NCBI GenBank assembly: GCA_021646415.1
Contig: SOEU01000011.1
Location: 1 to 64,000, forward strand
Reading direction: 5' to 3'
Source of the DNA: Candidatus Brocadia sp.
GTDB taxonomy: Bacteria; Planctomycetota; Brocadiia; Brocadiales; Brocadiaceae
DNA length: 64,000 bases
The position numbers and the translations under genes are program-made. This document shows positions 17,947 through 26,708 of this stretch, one piece after another. Below the pieces are notes generated by a model, which saw only the letters and a program-made list of their open reading frames with translations, did no database searches and was not told the DNA's origin. Every line of letters begins with the position of its first letter. Position 1 is the first letter of the stretch.

Positions 17947-18801
17947 ATGCGTCCAAATTGGCTAAGGGTAAAGTTACCAGCAGGAAGAAATTACCATGAG
18001 ATAAAAGGTGTTCTGCGGGAGAAACGGCTTCACACGGTATGCGAAGAGGCAATCTGTCCAAATATCGGAGAATGTTTTGAAAAACGGACCGCGACATTTT
18101 TAATACTTGGTGACACCTGTACCAGACAGTGTGGATTTTGTGCTGTGAAGAAGGGCAGCCCTTCCGGGACAGATAGGAGCGAACCCCGTCGGATCGCCGA
18201 GGCCGTTAAACAGATAGAATTAAAATACATCGTACTTACCTCTGTAACAAGGGACGACCTTCCCGATGGCGGTGCATCAGCCTATGCAAAAACAATCAAA
18301 TGTATCCGGGAACAAGTAAAAGATTGCAGAATAGAAGTATTGATACCTGATTTTGGCGGGGTTTCAATAGCATTGGAAACAGTGATCAATGCCAGACCAG
18401 ACGTATTAAATCACAATATAGAAACGGTACCTCACCTTTATCCACAAGTGAGACCTATGGCCAGTTATGTACGTTCCCTGGAATTGTTAAAGAATGCACG
18501 TGAGAAAAATCCTTTTTTAACAGTAAAATCAGGACTCATGGTAGGTTTGGGTGAGAAATGGGATGAAATAATCAATACCATGCATGATATAAGGAATACA
18601 GGATGCAATATGCTTACTATTGGACAGTATCTGAGCCCAAAGAGGAATGCATTGGCGATTCGGCGTTTTTATACCCCCGATGAGTTTGAATTGTTAAAGT
18701 TAGAAGGGGAGAGATTAGGATTTTATCACATAGAATCAGGACCACTTGTGCGAAGTTCCTATCATGCAAAGATGCAATCAAATAACATTTTTGCTGAATA
18801 A
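17947..18801 (+). CDS. lipA: Lipoyl synthase LipA
   Basis: A radical-SAM enzyme that inserts two sulfurs into octanoyl groups on the E2 lipoyl domain. Both iron-sulfur clusters are visible: the auxiliary cluster in CEEAICPNIGEC and the radical-SAM cluster in CTRQCGFC. The C-terminal RSSYHA holds the conserved Ser ligand. VLTSVTRDDLPDGGA and IETVPHLYPQVRP are family hallmarks. The ATG at 17947 gives MRPNWLRVKLPAG, the normal start; an upstream GTG (17911) would add 12 atypical residues. Confidence 0.95.
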   Translation: MRPNWLRVKLPAGRNYHEIKGVLREKRLHTVCEEAICPNIGECFEKRTATFLILGDTCTRQCGFCAVKKGSPSGTDRSEPRRIAEAVKQIELKYIVLTSVTRDDLPDGGASAYAKTIKCIREQVKDCRIEVLIPDFGGVSIALETVINARPDVLNHNIETVPHLYPQVRPMASYVRSLELLKNAREKNPFLTVKSGLMVGLGEKWDEIINTMHDIRNTGCNMLTIGQYLSPKRNALAIRRFYTPDEFELLKLEGERLGFYHIESGPLVRSSYHAKMQSNNIFAE

Positions 18802-18933
18802 AGGAATTTTGTATAACCTGTACTCGTTTTTCAGCTCAAATATTTTCATATTTGGCCGATAATGTTATGATAAAATAAGGCTGTATATTGAGGTTGTTTT
18901 TTTGATGTACTGAGTTTAAGGGGAAATGCAGCG

Positions 18934-19842
18934 ATGAACGACGGTGATTTATACAGAAGTTTGTTGGATAGCCTCTCTGATGGAATATATGTTGTCGATC
19001 AGGGTAGGGTAATTACTTACGGTAATAAAGGTGCAGAGACTCTTACCGGTTATAAGAACTCCGAGGTGGTGGGGCAGTGTTGTAGAGGGAATATTCTGAT
19101 GTTTGTGGATGAGCAGGGGAGGGACGTCTGTGAGAAAGAATGCATGGCTGTAGAATCAATCGCTGACGGGCGCTCACGGAGTATGGAGGTGTATGTCCGG
19201 CATAAAGATGGCTATCGGATGCCTGTGTTAGTGCGCACGTCACCGGTCAGGAATTTAAACGGGCAGATTATTGGTGCAGTTGAGGAACTTTGCGATAATT
19301 CTTCGAAGGTTGAGTTTGTTCATAAGATTGAGGAACTTGAAAAGTGTGCCTTACTTGACCCCCTTACAGGATTAATGAAAAGACGTGGATTGGAAATGAA
19401 CTTGCGGTCTGTGTTTAGTGTGATGCAGAGACATGGTTGGTCGTATGGGATTTTTTTCGTGGATATCGATGAATTTAAAAGAATAAATGACGTATATGGG
19501 TATGATATCGGGAACAACGTGTTAAAGATGGTCAGCAAAACACTGTCAAATAGTGTAAGAGCATCAGATATGGTAGGTCGATGGAGTGGTGAGGAATTTA
19601 TGGTAATTGCTACCAATGCCAGTGAAGACCATCTGTATAAAATTGCAAATAAGATACGTATTTTAGTAGAGCAATCAGGTTTTTCCGTTGGAGCTGATCG
19701 TGTTCATGTTACAGTTTCTGTTTGTGCGACCATGGTACAACCAAATGATTCTGTGGATACTTTGCTTAAAAGAATAAACCGTTTAATGGAGCAATGTAAG
19801 GTTTCTGGCAAGAATTGTGTATCGGTAAAGCCGGATGGATAA
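18934..19842 (+). CDS. PAS-GGDEF protein (putative diguanylate cyclase)
   Basis: An N-terminal PAS domain (about residues 5-120, with LLDSLSDGIYVVDQGRVITY and PVLVRTSPVRNLNGQIIGA) is joined through a short coiled segment to a GGDEF domain (about 140-300). The catalytic signature reads GRWSGEEF, so the first Gly of GG(D/E)EF is Ser, while FVDIDEFKRINDVYG is intact. Some such variants make c-di-GMP, others only bind GTP, so activity is uncertain. No inhibitory RxxD site is obvious before the signature. The PAS fold suggests sensing of a redox or small-molecule signal. The gene is monocistronic. Confidence 0.9.
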   Translation: MNDGDLYRSLLDSLSDGIYVVDQGRVITYGNKGAETLTGYKNSEVVGQCCRGNILMFVDEQGRDVCEKECMAVESIADGRSRSMEVYVRHKDGYRMPVLVRTSPVRNLNGQIIGAVEELCDNSSKVEFVHKIEELEKCALLDPLTGLMKRRGLEMNLRSVFSVMQRHGWSYGIFFVDIDEFKRINDVYGYDIGNNVLKMVSKTLSNSVRASDMVGRWSGEEFMVIATNASEDHLYKIANKIRILVEQSGFSVGADRVHVTVSVCATMVQPNDSVDTLLKRINRLMEQCKVSGKNCVSVKPDG

Positions 19843-19874
19843 ATTAAACCCGAAGATATTGCAAATATTTCATT

Positions 19875-20549
19875 TTACAGTAACAATTCCTTAGGGATGC
19901 TGATATCGGTTACGATAACCTCTCCCGTATATGCTGGTCCATCTCCCAGAGAAAACCCCCTTTTCCTTGCTGCAAATGTTACGGTTTTTGTAGCCTTCAT
20001 GGCAGTACCCAAAATGTTGCCGTTATTGCAGTCGAGACCAGACGGTGTGTCCACAGATACAATGGGTTTATTTAGGTTATTAATGCCCTCAACGAGTGCT
20101 TTAAACGGTTCTCGTACCTCCCCCGAAAGTCCTGTCCCAAACAATGCATCGACGATGATGTCATAACTACCTAATTCTTTTAAGGCATTGGTTACTCCTG
20201 TGATATCAAGTACTTCTCTAACGGGGATTTTCATATTTACGAGTATTTGTAGGTTTATACCCGCATCTCCGCCTTTTAAAATATCAGAAATCCGTGCAAC
20301 AAGAAAGACATCCAATGGAATGCAATGATTGTAAAGGTGTCGTGCTACGACAAACCCATCACCGCCGTTATTCCCTTTTCCACATAAAACTGCCACTTTT
20401 GTTTTTTGTGGATTCTGTATTAATTTCAAAACTTCTTCAGCCACGTTCCTGCCTGCATTTTCCATAAGAACAATGCTCGGAATCTTGTATTCTTCAATAG
20501 CCTTTCTATCCAACTCCCGCATCTCTTCACGGGTTAATGACTTTTCCAT
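19875..20549 (-). CDS. nnrE: NAD(P)H-hydrate epimerase (YjeF N-terminal domain)
   Basis: Epimerises damaged, hydrated NAD(P)H so that the companion dehydratase can repair it. The 224-residue protein contains only the YjeF_N Rossmann domain: MENAGRNVAEEVLK, CGKGNNGGDGFVVARHL, DIIVDALFGTGLSGEVREP and VSVDTPSGLDCNNG. The dehydratase half (NnrD), fused in many bacteria, is absent here and must lie elsewhere if present. Converges on the PAS-GGDEF gene. Confidence 0.92.
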   Translation of the reverse strand: MEKSLTREEMRELDRKAIEEYKIPSIVLMENAGRNVAEEVLKLIQNPQKTKVAVLCGKGNNGGDGFVVARHLYNHCIPLDVFLVARISDILKGGDAGINLQILVNMKIPVREVLDITGVTNALKELGSYDIIVDALFGTGLSGEVREPFKALVEGINNLNKPIVSVDTPSGLDCNNGNILGTAMKATKTVTFAARKRGFSLGDGPAYTGEVIVTDISIPKELLL

Positions 20550-20575
20550 GCTTCCGGTTCTCTATCTTGATGTTG

Positions 20576-20668
20576 AGGAATTTTCAAACTTTAGTTCCTC
20601 CCCCTTAATCCCCCTCACTAAGGGGGACAACCAACTGTCCCCCGCTGGCGGGGGTGAGGGGGTGGACC
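20576..20668 (-). repeat. Dispersed repeat family C, copy 2 (inverted)
   Basis: The reverse complement reads CACCCCCTCACCCCCGCCAG, CGGGGGACAGTTGGTTGTCC, then GGGGGAGGAACTAAAG and TTTGAAAATTCC. It matches block by block with 9798-9915. Confidence 0.85.
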
Positions 20669-21021
20669 GCTGTTGCGAAAAATATCTATTTAAAAATTAT
20701 AGAAACGCAAATTTTGTATCTCTAGTCCATTTTCAAAGAAAAATCGTTGGGTTCTGTCTTTTAAAATCGAACCCAATTTATAATGTATTTTGTTCGATTC
20801 GTCTATCATAAATTTCTTTCTATTTTTTGTTTGATAGATTATTATAGCGTTACTTTGTAAAACTTCTTTTTGTGTGAGTTTTTATAATCCCCTTGATCCT
20901 CCTGGTTTTTTAAGGGGGACTTGAGGAAATCCCCCTTAATAAAGGGGGCGAGGGGGTTGTTTTTAACCGGTATTTACCGTGTATTTAAAAGTCGCTGACG
21001 GAGGCAGCCTCATTTTGACTC
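20669..21021. other. Repeat-bearing intergenic region
   Basis: No gene is recognised. A fragment of the family A end (TAAAACTTCTTTTTGTGTGA near 20859) is followed by a CCCTT/AAGGG palindromic block at about 20885-20960. Confidence 0.5.
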
Positions 21022-21426
21022 ATGAACATATTAATCAAATATCTTACCTTATTATCTTTACTCCTGAGTATTATTTTCTTTTCTCTCAATATTAATGCCA
21101 AAGAGGGGAAATGGAAATATTACGCAACTGGTGAGGACCGTACGAAGCATTATTACGATCCGGAAAGTGTAGTATATATCTCCGGTAATATTGTTAGGGT
21201 ATGGGAAAAAACGACTACTTCTGAGGCATCAACTTCTCTAACGAAAGAATTGGAGACTCTTCGGGAAATAGATTGTTCCAGACGAAGGTATCGTGTTCTT
21301 GAAATGCGGGTAGAGTTTAGAGATGGAAGCGAAAAGGAACAGTCTTTTTCTGGCCCTAAATGGATGGATATTACGCGAAATACGTGGTTAGATACTCTTT
21401 ATGAGATTTTATGTAAGGGAAAATAA
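21022..21426 (+). CDS. Secreted surface-adhesin E-like protein
   Basis: The 134-residue protein has a signal peptide (hydrophobic LTLLSLLLSIIFFSLNINA, cleavage near residue 26). The mature domain starts KWKYYATGEDRTKHYYDPES, contains VVYISGNIVRVWEKT and ends with a conserved Cys near KGK. This spacing matches the small surface-adhesin E-like domain (Adhesin_E, as in Haemophilus protein E). The domain is widespread in environmental bacteria and need not mediate host adhesion. It stands between a repeat block and convergent pyruvate kinase. Confidence 0.75.
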   Translation: MNILIKYLTLLSLLLSIIFFSLNINAKEGKWKYYATGEDRTKHYYDPESVVYISGNIVRVWEKTTTSEASTSLTKELETLREIDCSRRRYRVLEMRVEFRDGSEKEQSFSGPKWMDITRNTWLDTLYEILCKGK

Positions 21427-21465
21427 AAATTTATAATAAGTTTGTTTATATTGAGAGGTACAGAG

Positions 21466-22884
21466 TTAATAAACCCTCAAGAGATTGGTGGAACCTGGTT
21501 TCCAGACGGGGACGCCACCAGTGATGGCTAATGTTTCTTCCTTGCTGATATAACCAGCCTGCCTGGCGGCCTCGATACCCTTTTTCATCATATCGTCGGT
21601 GTTTTGCATAGGTTCGGTAAGTATGGGGATGACGCCCCATACCAGCGCAAGCCTTCTATAGGTATTGAGTGATGGAGTAACGGCAAGGATGATTTGTTTG
21701 GGCCGGTGTTTGGAAACAAACCGTGCTGTGCTTCCCGTTTGAGTGCAGGTAATAATGGCTTTAATATTAAGGTCATCAGCAACCTGACAGGTCGCACTGC
21801 TTATAGCATCGGGTATTGTGACTGTGCTACCCGGTATTCGAACCGTTTCTAAGTTATTTTTTTTGATCAGTCCAGGTTCAACTTCTCTGGCAATTTTCGA
21901 TAACATACGTACAGACTCGATGGGATAGCGACCTTTGGCCGTTTCTTCCGAGAGCATGACTGCATCGCTTCCATCAAAAATGGCGTTGGCTACGTCAGTC
22001 ACTTCTGCACGGGTAGGTCTGTAATTGTTGATCATGGATTCCAGCATTTGTGTGGCGGTAATGACTGGCTTACAATAACTGTTAGCAATGCGAATGATCT
22101 TCTTTTGAACAAGGGGGATCCTTTCCATGGGTATTTCTACTCCTAAATCTCCCCTTGCCACCATAATAGCATCAGCGATTTTTATAATATCCTCAAGATG
22201 ATCAAGCGCTTCATGTTTTTCAATCTTGGCGATAACCGGTATGTCTTTATTCCTCTGATGGATAAGCTCCTTAAGCTGTAAGATATCATCCTCGTTTTTA
22301 ACAAAAGACAGTGCCACATAATCCACATCATGCTCAATTCCAAAGTCAAGGTCTTTTTTGTCTTTTTCGGTGAGAGAGGTTATGGGCAGGCTTCTTGTTG
22401 GTATGTTGATTCCCTTTCTGGCGCTCAATACGCCACCAACAATAACCTGACAGAGAATATTAGTTTTATCTTTATGAACGACCTTTAATTCAATCTCTCC
22501 ATCACAAAGTAAGATAGTATCTCCTGTAAAAACATACTCGGGTAAAAGTGGGTAAGTAACAGACGCTATCTGTTCATTTCCTTCTAAAACTTTGTTTGTA
22601 AGTGTAAATAAGTCATTGGCTTTTAATGTAACGGATTCCCTGGATAACGCTCCTATCCTGATTTTTGGACCTGATAAATCCTGGATAATTGCAACTGGTT
22701 TTTTTAACTGTGCAGAAATAAGACGTATATTTTTAATAATATCTTTGTGATCTGGTAATGTGCCATGAGAGAAATTTAACCGCGCTACATTCATGCCCGC
22801 ATGTATCAGTTCCTCAATCATGAATGGGGAATTACAGGCAGGTCCAATAGTACAAACAATTTTGGTTTTGGAGAGATTATTCAT
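21466..22884 (-). CDS. pyk: Pyruvate kinase
   Basis: Converts phosphoenolpyruvate and ADP to pyruvate and ATP. The 472-residue protein has TKIVCTIGPACNSP, NVARLNFSHGTLPDHK, the metal/substrate motif IMVARGDLGVEIPMERIPL, and TATQMLESMINNYRPTRAEV with the Lys in IAKIEKHEA. The C-terminal allosteric domain is present. It may supply the 2-oxoacid dehydrogenase encoded nearby when run glycolytically. No other glycolytic gene is adjacent. Confidence 0.97.
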   Translation of the reverse strand: MNNLSKTKIVCTIGPACNSPFMIEELIHAGMNVARLNFSHGTLPDHKDIIKNIRLISAQLKKPVAIIQDLSGPKIRIGALSRESVTLKANDLFTLTNKVLEGNEQIASVTYPLLPEYVFTGDTILLCDGEIELKVVHKDKTNILCQVIVGGVLSARKGINIPTRSLPITSLTEKDKKDLDFGIEHDVDYVALSFVKNEDDILQLKELIHQRNKDIPVIAKIEKHEALDHLEDIIKIADAIMVARGDLGVEIPMERIPLVQKKIIRIANSYCKPVITATQMLESMINNYRPTRAEVTDVANAIFDGSDAVMLSEETAKGRYPIESVRMLSKIAREVEPGLIKKNNLETVRIPGSTVTIPDAISSATCQVADDLNIKAIITCTQTGSTARFVSKHRPKQIILAVTPSLNTYRRLALVWGVIPILTEPMQNTDDMMKKGIEAARQAGYISKEETLAITGGVPVWKPGSTNLLRVY

Positions 22885-22977
22885 TATAAAAATTTTGTCT
22901 TATAAAAATACAGATAGCCATATACTTGGGTATTTATAGTATTGGCACGAAAATATACTCTACAGTCAATTACTCTA

Positions 22978-23165
22978 TAAAAACTTCTTTTTTATGTAAG
23001 TTTTTTACCTCCCCTTTATCGTTCGACTGAGCTCATGACGAAGTCCCCTCCTTGCGAATGAGGAACAAGGAAAGATTATTTATTGTCATTTACCACCCCT
23101 TTCATCCCCTCCTTATGAAGGAGGGGAAAAGGGGTGGTTTTGGGTTGCGGCTTCGCTGCGTTACG
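22978..23165 (+). repeat. Dispersed repeat family A, copy 2
   Basis: A complete copy on the plus strand. AAAACTTCTTTTTTATGTAA is followed by the CGTTCGACTGAGC...GACGAAGTC core, GAGGAACAAGGAAAGATT, the CCCCTCCTTATGAAGGAGGGG hairpin nested in ACCACCCC/GGGGTGGT, and GGTTGCGGCTTCGCTGCG. It faces the inverted copy at 24798-24988, so the two enclose the rhodanese and MoeB genes. Confidence 0.9.
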
Positions 23166-23366
23166 CAGTTCTTCAGGACATCTGGTAGCCACAACTTTTA
23201 GAAGAACAATGTTCTGCAGGTTATAGCTGCAGCTACCAACTTTGACGTTTTTAGCAGGTAGAGGGGTGTGAATACGCAAGAAACTTATTAAAAAAGAAGT
23301 GTAAAATAATGCTAATTTTTGATATTCCAGCCTGCAGATTAAGCCCAATAATCAATCTGCAAATTA

Positions 23367-23816
23367 CTAAGGTTTTTCAACTGAATAGCCTTCTGACTTC
23401 CACTGATTAATACCCCCTTCAACATTATACAATTCTTTCAATCCTTTGTCTTTCAGTATCTCACATGCCCTGGCGCTGCGTTTTCCCTTTGCACAATGGA
23501 CAATCACTTTCTTGTCTTTGGGAATTTTATTGAGGTTTGCTTCCAGTTCCTGGATCGGAATGAGATTGGCACCCTTAATGTGAGCTTCATTATATTCCTC
23601 TTTCGTTCGCACATCCAGTATGAACACATCCTTTTCCTTCTCGATTAATTCCTTGGCCTGCCTGGCAGAGATATTCCTTACCTCTGTTTGTGTTTTTGTA
23701 CTGCCTTCCTCAGCGTGGAGTTTTTTAAAACCGAGCATGCCGGTAACTGTGCTTAAAAATAAGATTACACCCACAGATAAAACTATTACCTTACGTAAAT
23801 TTCTTTTCATATCCAT
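23367..23816 (-). CDS. Exported rhodanese-like sulfurtransferase
   Basis: The 149-residue protein has an N-terminal membrane/signal helix (VIVLSVGVILFLSTVTG) and one rhodanese domain with DVRTKEEYNEAHIKGANLIP and the active-site loop HCAKGKRSARA, where Cys would carry persulfide. It is predicted in the periplasm or anchored to the membrane. The start at 23816 is set by AAGGAG 8 bases before the ATG. The longer frame (to 23912) would translate dispersed-repeat DNA. The gene follows moeB on the same strand, a frequent sulfur-transfer pairing, though here the rhodanese is exported. Confidence 0.85.
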   Translation of the reverse strand: MDMKRNLRKVIVLSVGVILFLSTVTGMLGFKKLHAEEGSTKTQTEVRNISARQAKELIEKEKDVFILDVRTKEEYNEAHIKGANLIPIQELEANLNKIPKDKKVIVHCAKGKRSARACEILKDKGLKELYNVEGGINQWKSEGYSVEKP

Positions 23817-23887
23817 GAAACACTCCTTATTTATTTGTTTCTCTGCGACCTCTGCGACCTCTGCGGTGTGACTATTACTATTTTTGT

Positions 23888-24703
23888 TTAAGATCCGACG
23901 TGGGCGTGGCAAAACTCTTCGTAATCAATGAGTTCCTTAATCGTAGCTTTATCGCTGCATACCGGACAACTGGGATTCTTATGTATTTTGACCTTTTTAA
24001 AATCCATGTTCAGGGAGTCATAAATAAGCAATTTCCCTTTTAATATTTGCCCCTTGCCCAGGATAAGTTTTACAACTTCTGTGGCCTGGATAGAACCAAC
24101 CACGCCGGGCAAAACCCCCAAGACCCCGGCTTCCTGGCATGACGGTACCAGACCCGGTGGAGGTGGTGTTTCGTATAAGCAGCGGTAACATGGTCCATCA
24201 AACGGTACAATGGTAGTGACCTGTCCTTCGAATCTGAATATGGAACCATGTGACAGCGGTTTTTTGAGGAATACACACGCATCATTAACAAGATACCTCG
24301 TAGGAAAGTTATCAGCCCCATCAAGGATGACATCATAGTCTTTGATGATATCCATGATATTGTCTGAATTTAAACGTTCTGTATAAGGAATTACCTTTAT
24401 ATCCGGATTTAATGCCTCCAGGGTTTCCTTGGCTGAGATAGCCTTAGAGCGCCCCACATCTTTGGTAGAATGGAGTATCTGCCGTTGCAGGTTTGAATGA
24501 TCCACACAATCACTGTCGGCAAGGCCGATCTTTCCTATACCGGCTGCGGCAAGGTAAAATGCAGCAGGAGAGCCCAGTCCTCCTGCACCCACCAAAAAAA
24601 CCTTGGCATTCAAAAGCTTTTGCTGTCCCTTTCCACCTACTTCGGGGAGGATGATATGCCGTGAATAACGTTTTATCTGTTCTTCTGTAAATGGTGATGA
24701 CAT
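23888..24703 (-). CDS. moeB: Molybdopterin-synthase adenylyltransferase (MoeB/ThiF family)
   Basis: An E1-like enzyme that adenylates the C-terminal Gly-Gly of MoaD or ThiS. The 271-residue protein has RYSRHIILPEVGGKGQQKLL, the ATP loop VGAGGLGSPAAFYLAAAG, SNLQRQILHSTKDVGRSKA and two zinc-binding pairs, CYRCLYE and CPVC. MoeB and ThiF cannot be separated firmly without their partner, and no moaD or thiS lies nearby. Family A repeats in opposite orientation flank this gene and the rhodanese. Confidence 0.9.
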   Translation of the reverse strand: MSSPFTEEQIKRYSRHIILPEVGGKGQQKLLNAKVFLVGAGGLGSPAAFYLAAAGIGKIGLADSDCVDHSNLQRQILHSTKDVGRSKAISAKETLEALNPDIKVIPYTERLNSDNIMDIIKDYDVILDGADNFPTRYLVNDACVFLKKPLSHGSIFRFEGQVTTIVPFDGPCYRCLYETPPPPGLVPSCQEAGVLGVLPGVVGSIQATEVVKLILGKGQILKGKLLIYDSLNMDFKKVKIHKNPSCPVCSDKATIKELIDYEEFCHAHVGS

Positions 24704-24797
24704 CTTGTTTCCTTAGGTATTAAGCATTTTAAAAGTATTAAAAATATATGGAATCGCGTCTTTTAAATTATTACATACTTTCTGACGTAACATAACA

Positions 24798-24988
24798 TAG
24801 CGCAGCATAGCCGCAACCAACGATAACCACCCCTTTTTCCCCTCCTTCATAAGGAGGGGATGAAAGGGGTGGTAAATGACAATAAATAATCTTTCCTTGT
24901 TCCTCCTTCGCAAGGAGGAGACTTCGTCGTGAGCTCGTCGAACGATGAAGGGGAGGTAAAAAACTTACACAAAAAAGAAGTTTTTATT
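24798..24988 (-). repeat. Dispersed repeat family A, copy 3 (inverted)
   Basis: The reverse-complement version of copy 2, from CGCAGCATAGCCGCAACC through the AAGGAGGGG hairpin to AAAAAAGAAGTTTTTATT. Sequence agreement with copy 2 is high over its whole length by eye. Confidence 0.9.
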
Positions 24989-25190
24989 GGGTAATATTAT
25001 AAAAAAGGCCATGTCATGGTATATGACATAACCTCGGCCTTAGTTTTGGGAATTAGTTTTTCATCGAGAGTTAAGCAAAATTATTGCAAACCAAAAAATC
25101 GTTACTTATTGGAAAATAATAACAAACGATAGATTATTATTCAATAGATTTTACTTGCTGATATCCCATTTACAAGGCACAGTGTATTCA
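24989..25190. other. Intergenic region with possible hairpin
   Basis: GGCCATGTCATGGTATATGA and TCATATACCATGACATGGCC-like pairing around 25005-25045 (AAGGCCATG...CTCGGCCTT) suggests a terminator-like hairpin for the DUF362 gene on the minus strand. No gene is seen. Confidence 0.4.
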
Positions 25191-26222
25191 TTATACGTGA
25201 ATCACGTTAATTTTGGAAAGTTCGTCTATACCCAATCCCAGCGCGGCAGCAGTGGAGATATATTTGGGCTCTCGATTTGCCTGTTTTAGTGACGGAAGTT
25301 TCGTCTCTTTCCGTTTTTCTTCGACAATAGTATGGCATACCCTATCTAAGGCCACAGGGTCTCTGCCTACGATAATTCCGTTGTAATTCCATGTCCACTG
25401 CGGTTTGTAACCAGGCCCCCCCTGGTACTGTGCAAGAATTGCGTCACATACAATCAACCTTACCTTGTCTGCAATATACGAATGTGTATTCAATTCAGCA
25501 ATAAACGGATTGCAGTTATTCCCATGATATTTATTAGGATTATGAATAACGCCAAAAAAATTCTTCATTGCCACGCTTATCCCGGCCAGGTCATGGTCTT
25601 TTAAGACGGGAACATTAATAATAGCTGTACAGAAACGCGATACTATCTTACTAAAGCACGTTCCTACACTACCTGCCAATTGTGGCTCTGCCTCATAACC
25701 ACCGCCAGGGATTTCATCTGTGCCGAAACACTGGATTCCTTCAGTCTTGCGGCGGACACGGAATCCAGCGGTCTCAAGCTCCCGGCCAAAACGCTCAAAA
25801 ACAATAATATTTTTATCTTTAACGCCCGCTAGCTTTAGACCTTGAATAATAGATTCCACAACCGCAACATGAGGAGACATCGTCTTGCCTGATAGGCAGT
25901 TTAACTTTATGCCGACAATATCGTTAGGTTTAAAAAGGGCTTGCCATGCCTTTTCTTGTGACACGGCGTTTGTCAGCTGCATTACTGCTTTATGCAGTAA
26001 TCCCGAAACGAATGACTCTTTTAAATTCCTTGTTTCTGTAAACAAGTTGTCATCACGTGCAATTACTACCGTGGCAGGGTTAATCGTGGATATATCTTCT
26101 CCCCACGTAATAAGGGAGGTATTCGTCAGGCATTTCCCAATGATTGAAGAAGCATAAATACCGCTTCCCGTCAGTAAAGCTTTTTTAAGAAATAATCTTC
26201 TTTCCTCGTTTATTTTCATCAT
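25191..26222 (-). CDS. Tat-exported DUF362 protein
   Basis: The 343-residue protein begins with a twin-arginine-type signal (ERRLFLKKALLTGSGIYASS), so it is probably exported folded with a cofactor. The body is the DUF362 domain: DIVGIKLNCLSG, SPHVAVVESIIQGLKLAGV, FSKIVSRFCTAIINVPVLKD and SVAMKNFFGVIHNPNKYHG. DUF362 proteins are often fused to ferredoxin domains; here no CxxCxxC cluster motif is present. The reaction is unknown. A second Met follows the first. It stands alone. Confidence 0.88.
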   Translation of the reverse strand: MMKINEERRLFLKKALLTGSGIYASSIIGKCLTNTSLITWGEDISTINPATVVIARDDNLFTETRNLKESFVSGLLHKAVMQLTNAVSQEKAWQALFKPNDIVGIKLNCLSGKTMSPHVAVVESIIQGLKLAGVKDKNIIVFERFGRELETAGFRVRRKTEGIQCFGTDEIPGGGYEAEPQLAGSVGTCFSKIVSRFCTAIINVPVLKDHDLAGISVAMKNFFGVIHNPNKYHGNNCNPFIAELNTHSYIADKVRLIVCDAILAQYQGGPGYKPQWTWNYNGIIVGRDPVALDRVCHTIVEEKRKETKLPSLKQANREPKYISTAAALGLGIDELSKINVIHV

Positions 26223-26708
26223 TTGTCTGTTAAAAGGGAAAAGGTATTAATTTATTTTTTCTGAAAGATATCTTTCAGTTGCTCACTCACAAACTCCTGT
26301 TTGGATGTGTAATGGACGAGAAACTCAATTTCTCTTCGATTGTGTTCCCCAATAAGAGTTTGGGACAAGCAGTAATAGTTTGTTTAAAGGCAATTTCCAG
26401 CGGCTAAAATTTTAGGGATAAAGTGTTTACCATATTGCCAGTGGTTTTGTTTATAAATTATTGATAGATTTATAGGATTTATCATAAAAGCAATCTCATA
26501 AAAAGTCAATAAAGTTATCAGTAAGAAACACCATGGAATTTGTGGGTAAACACTCTGGCAATTTTAAATACTTCCTTGCAATACCCCCTATATTTTGTTT
26601 TAATAAAGAAATGCTATTAAAAGTCTTCCCGGAAATAACACGTCTGTAATGGTATGCCTTGTCAGAAACAGAAAGGCACTATAGATTCACACGCGCTACC
26701 TTTAATCA
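26223..26708. other. Intergenic region, no gene seen
   Basis: These 486 AT-rich bases lie between divergent genes, so they should hold both promoters. Only a small palindrome around GAGAAACTCAATTTCTC (near 26318) stands out. Confidence 0.5.

Noticed and set aside
23817-23912. Longer start of the rhodanese protein
   Set aside because: It translates a dispersed GCAGAGGTCGCAGAG-type repeat and overlaps moeB; a strong AAGGAG site fixes the start at 23816.
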